From an uncultured Pelagibacteraceae bacterium (GTDB taxonomy: Bacteria > Pseudomonadota > Alphaproteobacteria > Pelagibacterales > AG-422-B15): a stretch of DNA of 42,737 bases. The position numbers were made by a program, and so were the translations under genes. Every line of letters begins with the position of its first letter. Within the stretch, counting starts at the first letter, position 1. A model generated the notes under the pieces. The model had not been told where the DNA came from. It was given only the letters and a program-made list of their open reading frames with translations, and searched no databases. Shown here piece by piece: positions 22,957-32,118 of this stretch. The DNA lies in assembly GCA_902564295.1 (NCBI GenBank), contig CACFAO010000010.1, positions 1 through 42,737 on the forward strand. Direction: 5' to 3'.

Positions 22957-24225
22957 ATGCATGACATTAAGAAAATAAGGGAGAAACCCTCAGATTTAGA
23001 TGAGTTATTAGCCAAAAGAAAACATCCGCCAGTTTCAAATCAGATAATTGAATTAGATGAAAAGAACAGGGAAATTATTGGTGAGCTTCAAATTATTCAA
23101 GAAGAGAGAAACGCCAAGTCAAAGCTCATAGGAGAATATGCAGCTAATGGAAAAAATGATGAAGCCTCCAAGTTAAAAGCGGAAGTTACAAGTTTAAAAG
23201 ATAAAATGCAGGAATTAGAGAATAGTCAAAGAGAAAAACAAAAAGAACTTAATACTTTTTTATCGTCTTTACCAAATAATCCAGCAGACGATGTGCCAGT
23301 TGGTGATGAAAGTTTAAATAAAGAAATTAAGTTGGAAGGTAATAAAAAAGAATTTTCTTTTAACCCAAAAGAACACGACGAATTAGGCGAAAACCTCAAT
23401 ATGATGAGTTTTGAACAAGCTGCAAAAATCTCTGGAGCAAGGTTTGTTGTACAAAGTGGCTTGATTGCAAGAATGGAAAGAGCAATATCTAATTTTATGT
23501 TGGATCTTCATACAAATGAATTTGGATACACAGAGATGAATGTTCCTATACTTGTGAAAGACCAATCAGTTTATGGCGTGGGACAGCTTCCTAAGTTTAA
23601 AGATGATTTATTTAAAACAACCGATGATTATTGGCTTATACCAACTGCCGAGGTTCCTCTTAGTAATATGACTAGAGAAACAATTATTGATATTTTAGAT
23701 TTACCTAAACGATATGTGTCTCATACGCCATGTTTCAGATCCGAAGCTGGTGCAGCAGGAAAAGATACAAGAGGCATTATGAGACAACATCAATTTTATA
23801 AAGTTGAGCTTGTAAGTTTAACATCAGAAGATCAATCTAAAGATGAACATGAAAGGATGTTAAGTTGTGCGGAGGAGGTCTTAAAAAGATTAAATCTTCA
23901 TTATAGAGTCGTAATATTATCTTCTGAGGATATGGGTTTTGCTGCTCAAAAAACATATGATATTGAGGTATGGTTGCCCGGTCAAAAAGCTTACAGAGAA
24001 ATATCTAGTTGCTCTAATTGTGGAGATTTTCAAGCAAGAAGAATGAACTCTCGTTATAAAGAAGGTAAAGAAAGTAAATTTTTGCATACATTAAATGGAT
24101 CTGGGCTGGCCGTAGGACGAACTTTAATATCAATTTTAGAGAACTATCAAAATGAAGATGGGACTATTCAGGTGCCAGATGCTCTTATTCCATACATGGG
24201 TGGAATAAATCAAATTTCAAATTAA
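22957..24225 (+). CDS. serS: Seryl-tRNA synthetase
   Basis: This class II synthetase of 422 residues charges tRNA-Ser and tRNA-Sec. The N-terminal coiled-coil arm that holds the tRNA long variable arm covers about residues 25-110 (EEKNREIIGELQ-like heptads, KDKMQELENSQREKQ). Motif 2 is CFRSEAGAAGKDTRGIMR, and motif 3 is NGSGLAVGRTLISILEN. The start MHDIKKIREKP is the standard alphaproteobacterial one. It sits between tatC and surE, which is conserved gene order. Confidence 0.96.
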   Translation: MHDIKKIREKPSDLDELLAKRKHPPVSNQIIELDEKNREIIGELQIIQEERNAKSKLIGEYAANGKNDEASKLKAEVTSLKDKMQELENSQREKQKELNTFLSSLPNNPADDVPVGDESLNKEIKLEGNKKEFSFNPKEHDELGENLNMMSFEQAAKISGARFVVQSGLIARMERAISNFMLDLHTNEFGYTEMNVPILVKDQSVYGVGQLPKFKDDLFKTTDDYWLIPTAEVPLSNMTRETIIDILDLPKRYVSHTPCFRSEAGAAGKDTRGIMRQHQFYKVELVSLTSEDQSKDEHERMLSCAEEVLKRLNLHYRVVILSSEDMGFAAQKTYDIEVWLPGQKAYREISSCSNCGDFQARRMNSRYKEGKESKFLHTLNGSGLAVGRTLISILENYQNEDGTIQVPDALIPYMGGINQISN

Positions 24226-24234
24226 TTCATTTAT

Positions 24235-25059
24235 ATGTCATTTATTAATCTTAATGAAGCGAGAATATTAATTACAAATGATGATGGAATATCTGCAGAG
24301 GGTATTAAAATACTAAGATCTATTGCCAATGAATTCTCAGACGATGTCTGGGTCGTTGCACCTGAATTTGAAAAAAGTGGCGCATCACACGCTTTGTCTT
24401 TTCAAAATGAATTAACACTTAAAAAGTATGAAGAGAAGACATTTTCAGTCAATGGCACTCCTAGCGACTGTGTTGCAATTGGTATTAGCAGTGTTTTAAA
24501 AGATAAAAGGCCAGATTTAATTTTGTCAGGTATCAATAGTGGCTGCAATGTTGGAGAGGATGTTACATATTCAGGTACAATTGCTGCAGCAATGGAAGGC
24601 TTAATTAGACGAATTCCATCAATTGCAATCAGTCAGAATTATGAAGCTGGCAAAAAAAATCAAATATCTTGGGATTCTTCAAAAACTTATTTGAAAGATT
24701 TACTTGTTGATTTAACAAAAAATGGATGGGGCAAGAATGTTTTTATGAATATAAATTTCCCCTATTGTTCTGCAGATCTGGTAGAAGGCATTCAAATCAC
24801 GACACAAGGCAACAGAGAAACCGATGATTTGATTATTAGAGAGGTTGAGAAGTCAAAGTTTAGGTTTGGCTTAAGAAGGAGGCTAGAAGACAATGCCAAA
24901 CTTACTATTGCTCCAATAAATGAAGTTATCGAAGGATACATGAGTGATGTTGAGGCTATAGCCAATAAACACATTTCAATCACACCCCTTCATCTTGATT
25001 TAACCCACCACAAGAGCCTTGAAGCCTTAAAAAAGGGTTTAAAATTAAACCTAAACTAA
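24235..25059 (+). CDS. surE: 5'/3'-nucleotidase SurE
   Basis: This 274-residue metal-dependent phosphatase acts on nucleoside monophosphates and short polyphosphate. It shows the N-terminal ILITNDDGISAEGI motif with metal ligands Asp16 and Asp17, the SGASHALSF serine and the LSGINSGCNVGEDVTYSGTIAAA block with the catalytic asparagine. It is slightly longer than the usual ~250 residues. Many Alphaproteobacteria have pcm and an nlpD-like peptidase gene between surE and yajC; here yajC follows directly after a 65-base gap. Confidence 0.95.
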   Translation: MSFINLNEARILITNDDGISAEGIKILRSIANEFSDDVWVVAPEFEKSGASHALSFQNELTLKKYEEKTFSVNGTPSDCVAIGISSVLKDKRPDLILSGINSGCNVGEDVTYSGTIAAAMEGLIRRIPSIAISQNYEAGKKNQISWDSSKTYLKDLLVDLTKNGWGKNVFMNINFPYCSADLVEGIQITTQGNRETDDLIIREVEKSKFRFGLRRRLEDNAKLTIAPINEVIEGYMSDVEAIANKHISITPLHLDLTHHKSLEALKKGLKLNLN

Positions 25060-25124
25060 TTATTTAGTTCAAAATCATTGGCTAAGTATGTATATTGCCG
25101 TTGAAATTTAAAAAGGAGCGAACC

Positions 25125-25400
25125 ATGGAACAAATGCTGATCCAATTAATGCCACTATTTTTAATTTTTGCAATCTTCTATTTTTTGCTAATAAGACCTC
25201 AGCAAAGAAGAGCAAAGGAGCATAAAGAAATGGTCGCAGCAGTTCAGCGCGGAGATAAAATTGTCACCTCTGGTGGTATCCGCGGAAAGATAAATAAAGT
25301 CATTGGTGATACTGATGTAGAGGTAGAAATATCCTCTGGAGTAAATGTTGTTATAATTAAATCAACTATTGCTGAAGTAGAGAAAGTTAGTACTTCATAG
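25125..25400 (+). CDS. yajC: Preprotein translocase accessory subunit YajC
   Basis: This 91-residue single-pass membrane protein associates with SecDF. It has one N-terminal helix (MPLFLIFAIFYFLLI) followed by the family motif RPQQRRAKEHKEMV and a small soluble domain with GDKIVTSGGIRGKI. The frame extends upstream to a TTG at 25095, but the ATG at 25125 is preceded at six bases by a perfect AAGGAG (25113-25118), one of the best ribosome binding sites in the window, so that start is chosen. secD follows after 11 bases. Confidence 0.95.
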   Translation: MEQMLIQLMPLFLIFAIFYFLLIRPQQRRAKEHKEMVAAVQRGDKIVTSGGIRGKINKVIGDTDVEVEISSGVNVVIIKSTIAEVEKVSTS

Positions 25401-25411
25401 TAAAATAACTA

Positions 25412-27022
25412 ATGCTCTATTTCTCAAATCTCAAAACTTTTTCTGTTCTTTCTGTAATAATAATTACGCTATTTTTTGCTGTACCAAATTTTTTCTCTAA
25501 AGAACAATTAAATAGCTTTCCAAATTTTATTCCAAAGCAACAAGTTAATCTTGGCTTGGATCTTCAAGGAGGTTCACATTTATTGTTAGAGGTTGATACC
25601 GAAGAAATTATAAAAGAGAGAGTAGAAAACCTTAATGCAGACGTTCGAAGAGTCTTAAAGAAAAACAACCTTAATTATAGTAATTTCAAGGTTTCAAATG
25701 AATCCCTAAAATTTGTTGTAGAAGGTTTGAATAGCGAAATTCAAAAAGAAATCTCCGAGCTATCCATTAGTAACTCTCAAAATATTCTTGCAATGGGAGA
25801 TCAAACTAATTTAATTATCACCCAAGAAGAAAATACAATTCAGATAAATTTTACTGAAGAATTTATAAAACAATCTGTTTCGAATGCGGTTGCCCAATCG
25901 TTAGAAATTGTTCGAAGGAGAATAGATGAGCTCGGCACAAGAGAGCCATCAATACAAAGACAAGGGTCATCAAGGATAATAATTCAATTACCAGGTATTG
26001 ATGACCCAGATCGTATAAAGTCCTTGCTGGGTCAAACAGCCAAACTTACTTTTCAATTAGTCGATACCTCAGTGAATTTTGACCCATTTAATCCCTCAAA
26101 GGCACCAATTGGTTCAGAAATTTTGGCATCTGATGCAGATGAAGAGTTTAAATATATTGTAAAAAAGCGAATTATGGTTGGCGGAGAAAATCTTGTTGAT
26201 GCGCAACCTGGCTTTGATCCTCAAACAAATGAACCAATAGTATCTTTTAGATTTGATCGTATAGGTGCAACAAAGTTTGGAAGGGTTACACAGCAAAATG
26301 TAGGCAAACCTTTTGCGATTGTGCTTGATAATAAAGTAATAAGTGCTCCGGTAATAAGAGAAGCTATTTTGGGTGGTTCTGGTCAGATTTCTGGCGGTTT
26401 TGACTCGGAAGAAGCAAATGATCTTGCTATTCTTTTGCGAGCTGGTGCTTTACCGGCCCCACTTATTATTTTAGAAGAAAGGTCGGTCGGACCTGATCTT
26501 GGCGCTGACTCAATTGAAGCGGGTCAATTTGCAGCAATAATTGGTTTTATATCTGTGATTATTTTTATGATATTTGTCTATAGATATTTTGGCCTGCTTG
26601 CAGATATAGCATTAATTATAAACTTATTTATGGTCCTTGGCGTTTTATCTTTGTTTCAAGCAACTCTAACACTACCTGGTATCGCTGGAATAATATTAAC
26701 AATTGGAATGGCTGTGGATGCAAATGTTTTGATTTTTGAAAGAGTTAGAGAAGAAATTAGAAATGGATCAAATATGATGAATGCTGTTGAAAACGGTTAT
26801 AAAAGAGCTTTATCAACTATATTAGATGCAAATATCACAACATTGATTGCTGCAATAATATTATTTTTTATGGCTTCAGGTCCAGTGAGAGGATTTTCTA
26901 TTACGTTAGCTATTGGAATTTTTACATCAGTTTTTACCGCATTTACTTTCACAAGGTTATTAATTTCATTAAACGCGAAAAGATTAAAGCCAAATTTTGT
27001 AGGTCTAAGTAAAAATGCTTAA
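25412..27022 (+). CDS. secD: Protein translocase subunit SecD
   Basis: This 536-residue inner-membrane protein uses the proton motive force to assist late steps of Sec export. It has an N-terminal helix, a large periplasmic region beginning with the D1 motif LGLDLQGGSHLLLEVD, and a second periplasmic block (FGRVTQQNVGKPFAIVLDNKV). Five C-terminal helices contain the conserved GMAVDANVLIFERVREE motif. The gene overlaps secF by eight bases, so SecD and SecF are separate but translationally coupled. Confidence 0.96.
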   Translation: MLYFSNLKTFSVLSVIIITLFFAVPNFFSKEQLNSFPNFIPKQQVNLGLDLQGGSHLLLEVDTEEIIKERVENLNADVRRVLKKNNLNYSNFKVSNESLKFVVEGLNSEIQKEISELSISNSQNILAMGDQTNLIITQEENTIQINFTEEFIKQSVSNAVAQSLEIVRRRIDELGTREPSIQRQGSSRIIIQLPGIDDPDRIKSLLGQTAKLTFQLVDTSVNFDPFNPSKAPIGSEILASDADEEFKYIVKKRIMVGGENLVDAQPGFDPQTNEPIVSFRFDRIGATKFGRVTQQNVGKPFAIVLDNKVISAPVIREAILGGSGQISGGFDSEEANDLAILLRAGALPAPLIILEERSVGPDLGADSIEAGQFAAIIGFISVIIFMIFVYRYFGLLADIALIINLFMVLGVLSLFQATLTLPGIAGIILTIGMAVDANVLIFERVREEIRNGSNMMNAVENGYKRALSTILDANITTLIAAIILFFMASGPVRGFSITLAIGIFTSVFTAFTFTRLLISLNAKRLKPNFVGLSKNA

Positions 27023-27941
27023 TATTTCTGGAACACAAATTAATTTTTTAAAAGTAAGGGTAATTACCTTTATTCTTTCTGCAATATTGATATGTCTTTC
27101 AATAGGTGCTTTTTTTGTAAATGGATTAAATTTTGGAATTGATTTTAAGGGCGGCACGCTTATTGAAATCGAAACATCTCAAGAAATAGAAATTTCTGGC
27201 TTGAGGGATAACTTAAATACTCTTGAACTAGGGGATGTTCAAGTTCAAGAATTTGGATCTAGTAAAAATTTACTAATAAGAGTGGAGCAACAATTAGGCG
27301 GAGATCAAGTTCAACAAGATGTTGTTCAAATTGTAAAAGATAGCCTAGGATCTTATCTTTCAACAGATATAAATTTTAGAAGAACTGAGGTTGTAGGACC
27401 TAAAGTTAGTGGAGAATTAATACAATCTGGTGCCATAGCAATTTTTGTCGCAGTATTTGCAATGCTTGTTTACATTTGGTTTAGGTTTGAATGGCAATTT
27501 TCGCTTGGAGCAGTTCTAGCGCTTGTTCATGACGTTATATTAACGATTGGAGTTTTTTGTATTACTCAATTAGAGTTCAATTTACCTATCATTGCTGCAA
27601 TACTTACTATTGTTGGATACTCAATGAATGATACAGTCGTTGTGTACGATAGGGTCAGAGAAAACTTACGCAAGTACCGTTCAAAGGAAATTACAGATTT
27701 ATTAAATTTGTCGATCAATGACACTTTATCAAGAACAATCGTAACATCTGTTACCACGCTTTTAGCTTTATTATCATTATTTATTTTTGGAGGTGAAGTG
27801 ATTAAAGGGTTTACGTTCGCAATGATTTGGGGAGTTGTAGTCGGAACATATTCATCTATCTTTGTAGCAGCACCATTACTTAGATACCTTGATGTTAAAC
27901 GTGAGTGGAATACAACTTCAGCAGTAGACTCTACAAGATAA
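27015..27941 (+). CDS. secF: Protein translocase subunit SecF
   Basis: This 308-residue partner of SecD has the conserved GIDFKGGTLIEIE start of its periplasmic domain, AIFVAVFAMLVYIWFRFEWQFSLGA, and the signature helix with VGYSMNDTVVVYDRVREN. About six membrane helices are visible. Its stop is one base from the stop of the convergent PuuD-like gene. It ends the tat-ser-sur-sec block. Confidence 0.96.
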   Translation: MLNISGTQINFLKVRVITFILSAILICLSIGAFFVNGLNFGIDFKGGTLIEIETSQEIEISGLRDNLNTLELGDVQVQEFGSSKNLLIRVEQQLGGDQVQQDVVQIVKDSLGSYLSTDINFRRTEVVGPKVSGELIQSGAIAIFVAVFAMLVYIWFRFEWQFSLGAVLALVHDVILTIGVFCITQLEFNLPIIAAILTIVGYSMNDTVVVYDRVRENLRKYRSKEITDLLNLSINDTLSRTIVTSVTTLLALLSLFIFGGEVIKGFTFAMIWGVVVGTYSSIFVAAPLLRYLDVKREWNTTSAVDSTR

Positions 27942-27942
27942 A

Positions 27943-28551
27943 TTAGTAAAGATTTTGTGCAACTACCATTGAAAGCAGCATAGGAATGGAAAGTACTGTG
28001 TTCGTTCTTGAGAACAGCATAGCTGTTCTAGCTGATTTTGCTTTTGTATCCGCATCAACTTCAACAATTCCCAATGCTTTCTTTTGATTTGGCCAAATAA
28101 CCATCCATACATTATAAGCCATTATAATAGCAAGCCACATACCAATACCTATAGTAAGTTCTTTACCATTAAATCCATAAGCCAATGTAAATGTAAGAGC
28201 GTTGACTGATCCTTCATGTCCATAATAAAGGGCAAGAGTTGTAAGTCCTGTAATTAATGTTGCCAAAGCAGCCCATCTGAACCAGAAAAGTGCCGCAGGG
28301 GCAATAACTTTTCCTATTGCTGGTTTCTGCTCATCAGGAATATTTGGCATATTAGGAATCTGCACAAAGTTAAAGTAATAGAGGAGCCCAATCCACATCA
28401 CTCCAGATATGACGTGAAGAAATCTCGAAAGTGAGGCCCAATATAGTTGGTCAAAACCACCATAGTGGCCTGTAACCATAATGAGCAATAGAATTGCTAA
28501 CAGAGTTCCAAGAATAACAGTTCTCTGTAATGATTGTAAAATTGATGCCAT
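27943..28551 (-). CDS. PuuD-like (urate-hydroxylase N-terminal family) membrane protein, no cytochrome domain
   Basis: This 202-residue protein has about five hydrophobic helices (near 12-28, 42-61, 84-105, 130-150 and 181-198). It carries motifs I associate with the membrane domain of PuuD: RFLHVISGVMWIGLLYYFNF with a possible haem-ligand His46, WFRWAALATLITG, and MAYNVWMVIWPNQKKALG. The C-terminal cytochrome c domain of PuuD is absent and no CxxCH motif is present, so calling it a urate hydroxylase would overreach. It lies 48 bases downstream of uvrA on the same strand. Function unknown; a haem-binding membrane redox role is speculative. Confidence 0.75.
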   Translation of the reverse strand: MASILQSLQRTVILGTLLAILLLIMVTGHYGGFDQLYWASLSRFLHVISGVMWIGLLYYFNFVQIPNMPNIPDEQKPAIGKVIAPAALFWFRWAALATLITGLTTLALYYGHEGSVNALTFTLAYGFNGKELTIGIGMWLAIIMAYNVWMVIWPNQKKALGIVEVDADTKAKSARTAMLFSRTNTVLSIPMLLSMVVAQNLY

Positions 28552-28599
28552 TAACTATTCATAGCATGTTTTATGCGTGCATGTAAAATATTTATGTAA

Positions 28600-31428
28600 C
28601 TATTTTAGGATTTTATTTAAATATTGTCCTGTATAACTTTTTTTGACTTTTGCAATTTCCTCTGGTGAACCGCTTCCTATTATTTCACCGCCACCGTCAC
28701 CCCCTTCCGGGCCCAAGTCGATGATCCAATCAGCTGTTTTTATTACATCTAAATTATGCTCTATCACAACGACAGTATTACCCTGATCAACTAAAATTTG
28801 AAGTACCTCGAGAAGTTTCTTAATGTCATGGACATGAAGCCCCGTAGTTGGCTCATCAAGTATGTACAAGGTTTTGCCTGTGGCTCTTTTTGAAAGTTCT
28901 TTTGAAAGTTTAATTCGTTGAGCTTCACCACCCGATAAAGTAGTAGCTTGTTGACCAATTTTTATATAACCAAGTCCTACATTTTGAAGTGTATCGAGTT
29001 TCTTTTTAATCATTGGAATTGCTTCAAAAAAAGAACATCCTTCTTCAACTGTCATATCTAAAATATCTGCAATACTTTTATCTTTGTATTTAATTTCAAG
29101 CGTTTCTCTATTGTATCTTTTGCCCTCACATTCATCACAAGTGACATATACATCAGGAAGAAAGTGCATCTCTATCTTAATTACGCCATCACCTTCACAA
29201 GCTTCACATCTACCGCCCTTAACATTAAATGAAAATCTTCCAGCTTTATAACCCCTGGCTTTTGACTCCGGCAAACCAGTAAACCAGTCTCTTATAAAAG
29301 TGAAGGCTCCGGTGTAAGTAGCAGGATTTGATCTTGGTGTTCTTCCAATTGGAGATTGGTCAATATCTATAACTTTATCAAGCTCTTGAAGCCCCTTTAT
29401 TTCCTTGTGTTTTGCAGGTGTATACCTTGACCCGTTCAATGTTTGGGCTACTGACTTAAAAAGTGTATTAATTGTTAAAGTTGATTTACCGCTACCAGAA
29501 ACTCCAGTAATACAAGTAAGTGTTCCAAGAGGAATTTCGCAATTGACATTTTTAAGATTATTGCCTTCAGCTTTTATAATTTCGATATATTTATTGTTTA
29601 GCGCTTTTCTTCTATTACTAGGTATTTCAATTTTTAGTTTACCAGATAAGTATTGACCAGTAATGCTGTTTTGATTTTTTTTAATTTTAGCAACATTACC
29701 TTCAGCAACTACTCTTCCACCATTGACACCAGCAGCCGGTCCTAAGTCAACTACATGATCAGCCGTCGTTATTGCCTCTTCATCATGCTCAACAACAATA
29801 ACTGTATTTCCAAGATCTCTTAATCTTTTAAGTGTTTTTAACAATCTCTCATTATCACGCTGATGCAAGCCAATCGAAGGTTCGTCAAGCACATAGAGAA
29901 CTCCTGTTAAACCTGATCCAATTTGTGATGCCAATCGAATACGTTGAGACTCACCGCCTGATAAACTACCTGAACCCCTTGAAAGAGTTAGATATTCAAG
30001 CCCTACATTATTTAAAAAAAGTATCCTCTCATTGAGTTCCTTAAGAATTCTAAATGCAATTTCTTTTTCTTTTTTAGTTAATTTTTTTTCAAGTTTCTGA
30101 AACCAAATAACAAGTTCTTTAATAGATTTGTCGCATACTTCACCTATGTGCAGCTTGTCTATCTTTACAGCCAATGCAGTCTCTTTTAATCTAAAACCAT
30201 TGCATGCATGACATCTTACTTCACTCTGATATCTCTCAATTCTTCCACGCATCCAATCACTTTCTGTCTCTAGATACCTGCGCTCAAGATTATTGATTAC
30301 TCCTTCGAAAGATCTTTCATATTCATAACCGTCATCATAAGTAAACTTTAATTCTGTTTCACCAGAGCCATAAAGAACTATATTTTGAATTTTTTTTCCT
30401 AGTGATTTCCAAGGTGTATCAAGTGAAAATTTATATTTTCTAGCTACAACCTTTAAAATATTTCTAAAATACCCGTATCTCGAGACTGGCCAAGGAGCAA
30501 GTGCATCCTCATTTATTGAAAGGTTTTTATTTGGAACAACTAAATTAGGATCAATAGATAAATCGGTTCCAATTCCATCACACTCTTCACATGCTCCATA
30601 AGGATTATTAAAAGAAAATAACCTTGGTTCAATTTCGTCAATTGTGAAACCAGATACTGGACAAGCAAATTTTGATGAAAATAGTTCATTATCTGCTTTA
30701 CCATTTTTCTTTTCAAAGTTTTCAACTATCACCAATCCATCACTTAAATTGAGGGCAGTTTCGACACTATCCGCCAACCTGTTACCTATTTCATCGTTTA
30801 GTACGATACGGTCTACTACAACTTCGATGTCATGTTTCTTTTTTTTATCAATCTCAGGTAAAGAGTCGAATTCGTATAATTCCCCATCAATCTTTACTCT
30901 TTGAAAACCTTTCTTGTGTAATTCTTGTAATTCTTTTTTGTACTCACCTTTTCTTCCTCTGATAATTGGAGACAATATTAGAAACTTTGAACCTATTTCT
31001 CTTTCTTTTATTCGATCAACTATTTGGGTTACTGTCTGACTTTTAATGGGTAATCCGGTTGCAGGAGAATAGGGTATTCCAACCCTAGCAAAAAGAAGAC
31101 GAAGATAATCATACACCTCAGTAACAGTACCAACTGTTGACCTAGGATTTTTTGATGTTGTTTTTTGCTCGATGGAAATTGCGGGGCTTAATCCTTCTAT
31201 TAAGTCAACATTTGGCTTTTGCATCATTTGCAAAAACTGTCTTGCATAAGCTGATAAGCTCTCAACGTATCTTCTTTGGCCTTCAGCATAAATAGTATCA
31301 AATGCAAGTGAAGATTTACCTGAGCCAGACAAACCAGTTATTATTGTCAGTTTCTCACGAGGTATTTTGACGTTAACATTTTTTAAATTATGCTCACGAG
31401 CTCCTTGTACAGAAATTGTCTTACTCAT
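28600..31428 (-). CDS. uvrA: Excinuclease ABC subunit A
   Basis: This is the damage-recognition ATPase of nucleotide-excision repair, 942 residues, full length. Two ABC modules are visible, with Walker [15 protein letters not shown] (from ~32) and [15 protein letters not shown]. The signature motifs are [14 protein letters not shown] and [14 protein letters not shown], and the Walker B segments are [11 protein letters not shown] and [11 protein letters not shown]. The C-terminal zinc module CEACEGDG...CDECEGKRY is complete. The N-terminal one reads CPVSG...GACEEC: Cys256 is present, Ser259 replaces the second cysteine, and Cys280 and Cys283 are present. I recall this as common in alphaproteobacterial UvrA. 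It is divergent from ssb across 109 bases. Confidence 0.97.
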   Translation of the reverse strand: MSKTISVQGAREHNLKNVNVKIPREKLTIITGLSGSGKSSLAFDTIYAEGQRRYVESLSAYARQFLQMMQKPNVDLIEGLSPAISIEQKTTSKNPRSTVGTVTEVYDYLRLLFARVGIPYSPATGLPIKSQTVTQIVDRIKEREIGSKFLILSPIIRGRKGEYKKELQELHKKGFQRVKIDGELYEFDSLPEIDKKKKHDIEVVVDRIVLNDEIGNRLADSVETALNLSDGLVIVENFEKKNGKADNELFSSKFACPVSGFTIDEIEPRLFSFNNPYGACEECDGIGTDLSIDPNLVVPNKNLSINEDALAPWPVSRYGYFRNILKVVARKYKFSLDTPWKSLGKKIQNIVLYGSGETELKFTYDDGYEYERSFEGVINNLERRYLETESDWMRGRIERYQSEVRCHACNGFRLKETALAVKIDKLHIGEVCDKSIKELVIWFQKLEKKLTKKEKEIAFRILKELNERILFLNNVGLEYLTLSRGSGSLSGGESQRIRLASQIGSGLTGVLYVLDEPSIGLHQRDNERLLKTLKRLRDLGNTVIVVEHDEEAITTADHVVDLGPAAGVNGGRVVAEGNVAKIKKNQNSITGQYLSGKLKIEIPSNRRKALNNKYIEIIKAEGNNLKNVNCEIPLGTLTCITGVSGSGKSTLTINTLFKSVAQTLNGSRYTPAKHKEIKGLQELDKVIDIDQSPIGRTPRSNPATYTGAFTFIRDWFTGLPESKARGYKAGRFSFNVKGGRCEACEGDGVIKIEMHFLPDVYVTCDECEGKRYNRETLEIKYKDKSIADILDMTVEEGCSFFEAIPMIKKKLDTLQNVGLGYIKIGQQATTLSGGEAQRIKLSKELSKRATGKTLYILDEPTTGLHVHDIKKLLEVLQILVDQGNTVVVIEHNLDVIKTADWIIDLGPEGGDGGGEIIGSGSPEEIAKVKKSYTGQYLNKILK

Positions 31429-31537
31429 AAGAATTAATTAATCTTAACACTCCTGATTTAAAGATAACCTGTGCATAAACAGCTAAATAGGGAAATTTAT
31501 ATGTACAGTGCATCAATATCTGGATAAATTACATTAT

Positions 31538-31996
31538 ATGGCTGCTAGTTTAAATAAAGTAATGCTAATAGGTAATCTTGGGGCAGACCCCGTAATTCGT
31601 CAGACTCAAGATGGAAAAAGGCTTGCCCAACTTAGCCTGGCCACATCCGAGTCATGGAAAGATAAGGCTACAGGAGAAAAAAAAGAAAAAACTAGTTGGC
31701 ACAGAATAGTCATATTTAACGATGGTTTAGCTGGTGTTGTTGAGAGTTACCTTAAGAAAGGTTCAAAAATTTACATTGAAGGCCAATTACAAACTAGGAA
31801 ATTTACAGATCAGAGCGGAGTTGAAAAATATACGACAGAAATAGTTCTTGGAAACTATAATGGCACACTTACCATGCTTGACTCAAGGAACTCTGGAGGC
31901 AGCGACTCAATTCCAGATATGGGTTCAGATATAAATCAGGACATGGGAGACAGTGCTCCACCTGACCTTGATATAGACGACGAAATACCCTTTTAA
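31538..31996 (+). CDS. ssb: Single-stranded DNA-binding protein
   Basis: This OB-fold protein coats single-stranded DNA in replication and repair. The open frame reaches back to a GTG at 31508, but alphaproteobacterial SSB starts with a short MAxSxNKVxLIGNLG, which matches the ATG at 31538 ([15 protein letters not shown]) and gives 152 residues. The OB-fold core includes TSWHRIVIF and [15 protein letters not shown]. The C-terminus is an acidic linker ending DIDDEIPF, the partner-binding tip. It is divergent from uvrA and upstream of gyrA, as in many Alphaproteobacteria. Confidence 0.95.
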   Translation: MAASLNKVMLIGNLGADPVIRQTQDGKRLAQLSLATSESWKDKATGEKKEKTSWHRIVIFNDGLAGVVESYLKKGSKIYIEGQLQTRKFTDQSGVEKYTTEIVLGNYNGTLTMLDSRNSGGSDSIPDMGSDINQDMGDSAPPDLDIDDEIPF

Positions 31997-32011
31997 GTTT
32001 ACTTTTTTCAA

Positions 32012-32040
32012 TCGAAAACTGAGCAATTTTCTGATATAAT
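32012..32040 (+). promoter_or_regulatory. Promoter of gyrA with extended -10
   Basis: TGATATAAT (32032-32040) is a perfect extended -10 element (TGnTATAAT). TCGAAA at 32012-32017, 17 bases upstream of the hexamer, matches four of six -35 positions. Transcription would start near 32047, giving a leader of about 70 AT-rich bases before the gyrA start. Confidence 0.65.
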
Positions 32041-32118
32041 ATTCTTAATTTTTATAACAAAATCGTGCTTATTTTTCCTATTTTTTAGGGATTTTTAGTG
32101 CTTCAATAGGTAATAGAA

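Noticed and set aside
28560-28590. GCATGTTTTATGCGTGCATG repeat between uvrA and the PuuD-like gene
   Set aside because: Short CATG/GCATG repetition without consistent arms; no function can be supported.
31469-31482. CTGT-N6-ACAG between uvrA and ssb as an SOS (LexA) box
   Set aside because: E. coli LexA needs CTGT-N8-ACAG and alphaproteobacterial LexA uses GTTC-N7-GTTC or GAAC-N7-GAAC; neither fits, although the location between two SOS-type genes is tempting.
31508-31537. GTG start for ssb
   Set aside because: The SSB family begins a few residues before NKVxLIGNLG, matching the ATG at 31538.
32068-32097. CCTATTTTTTAGG hairpin-like sequence in the gyrA leader
   Set aside because: A four-pair stem only; not a credible terminator or attenuator.
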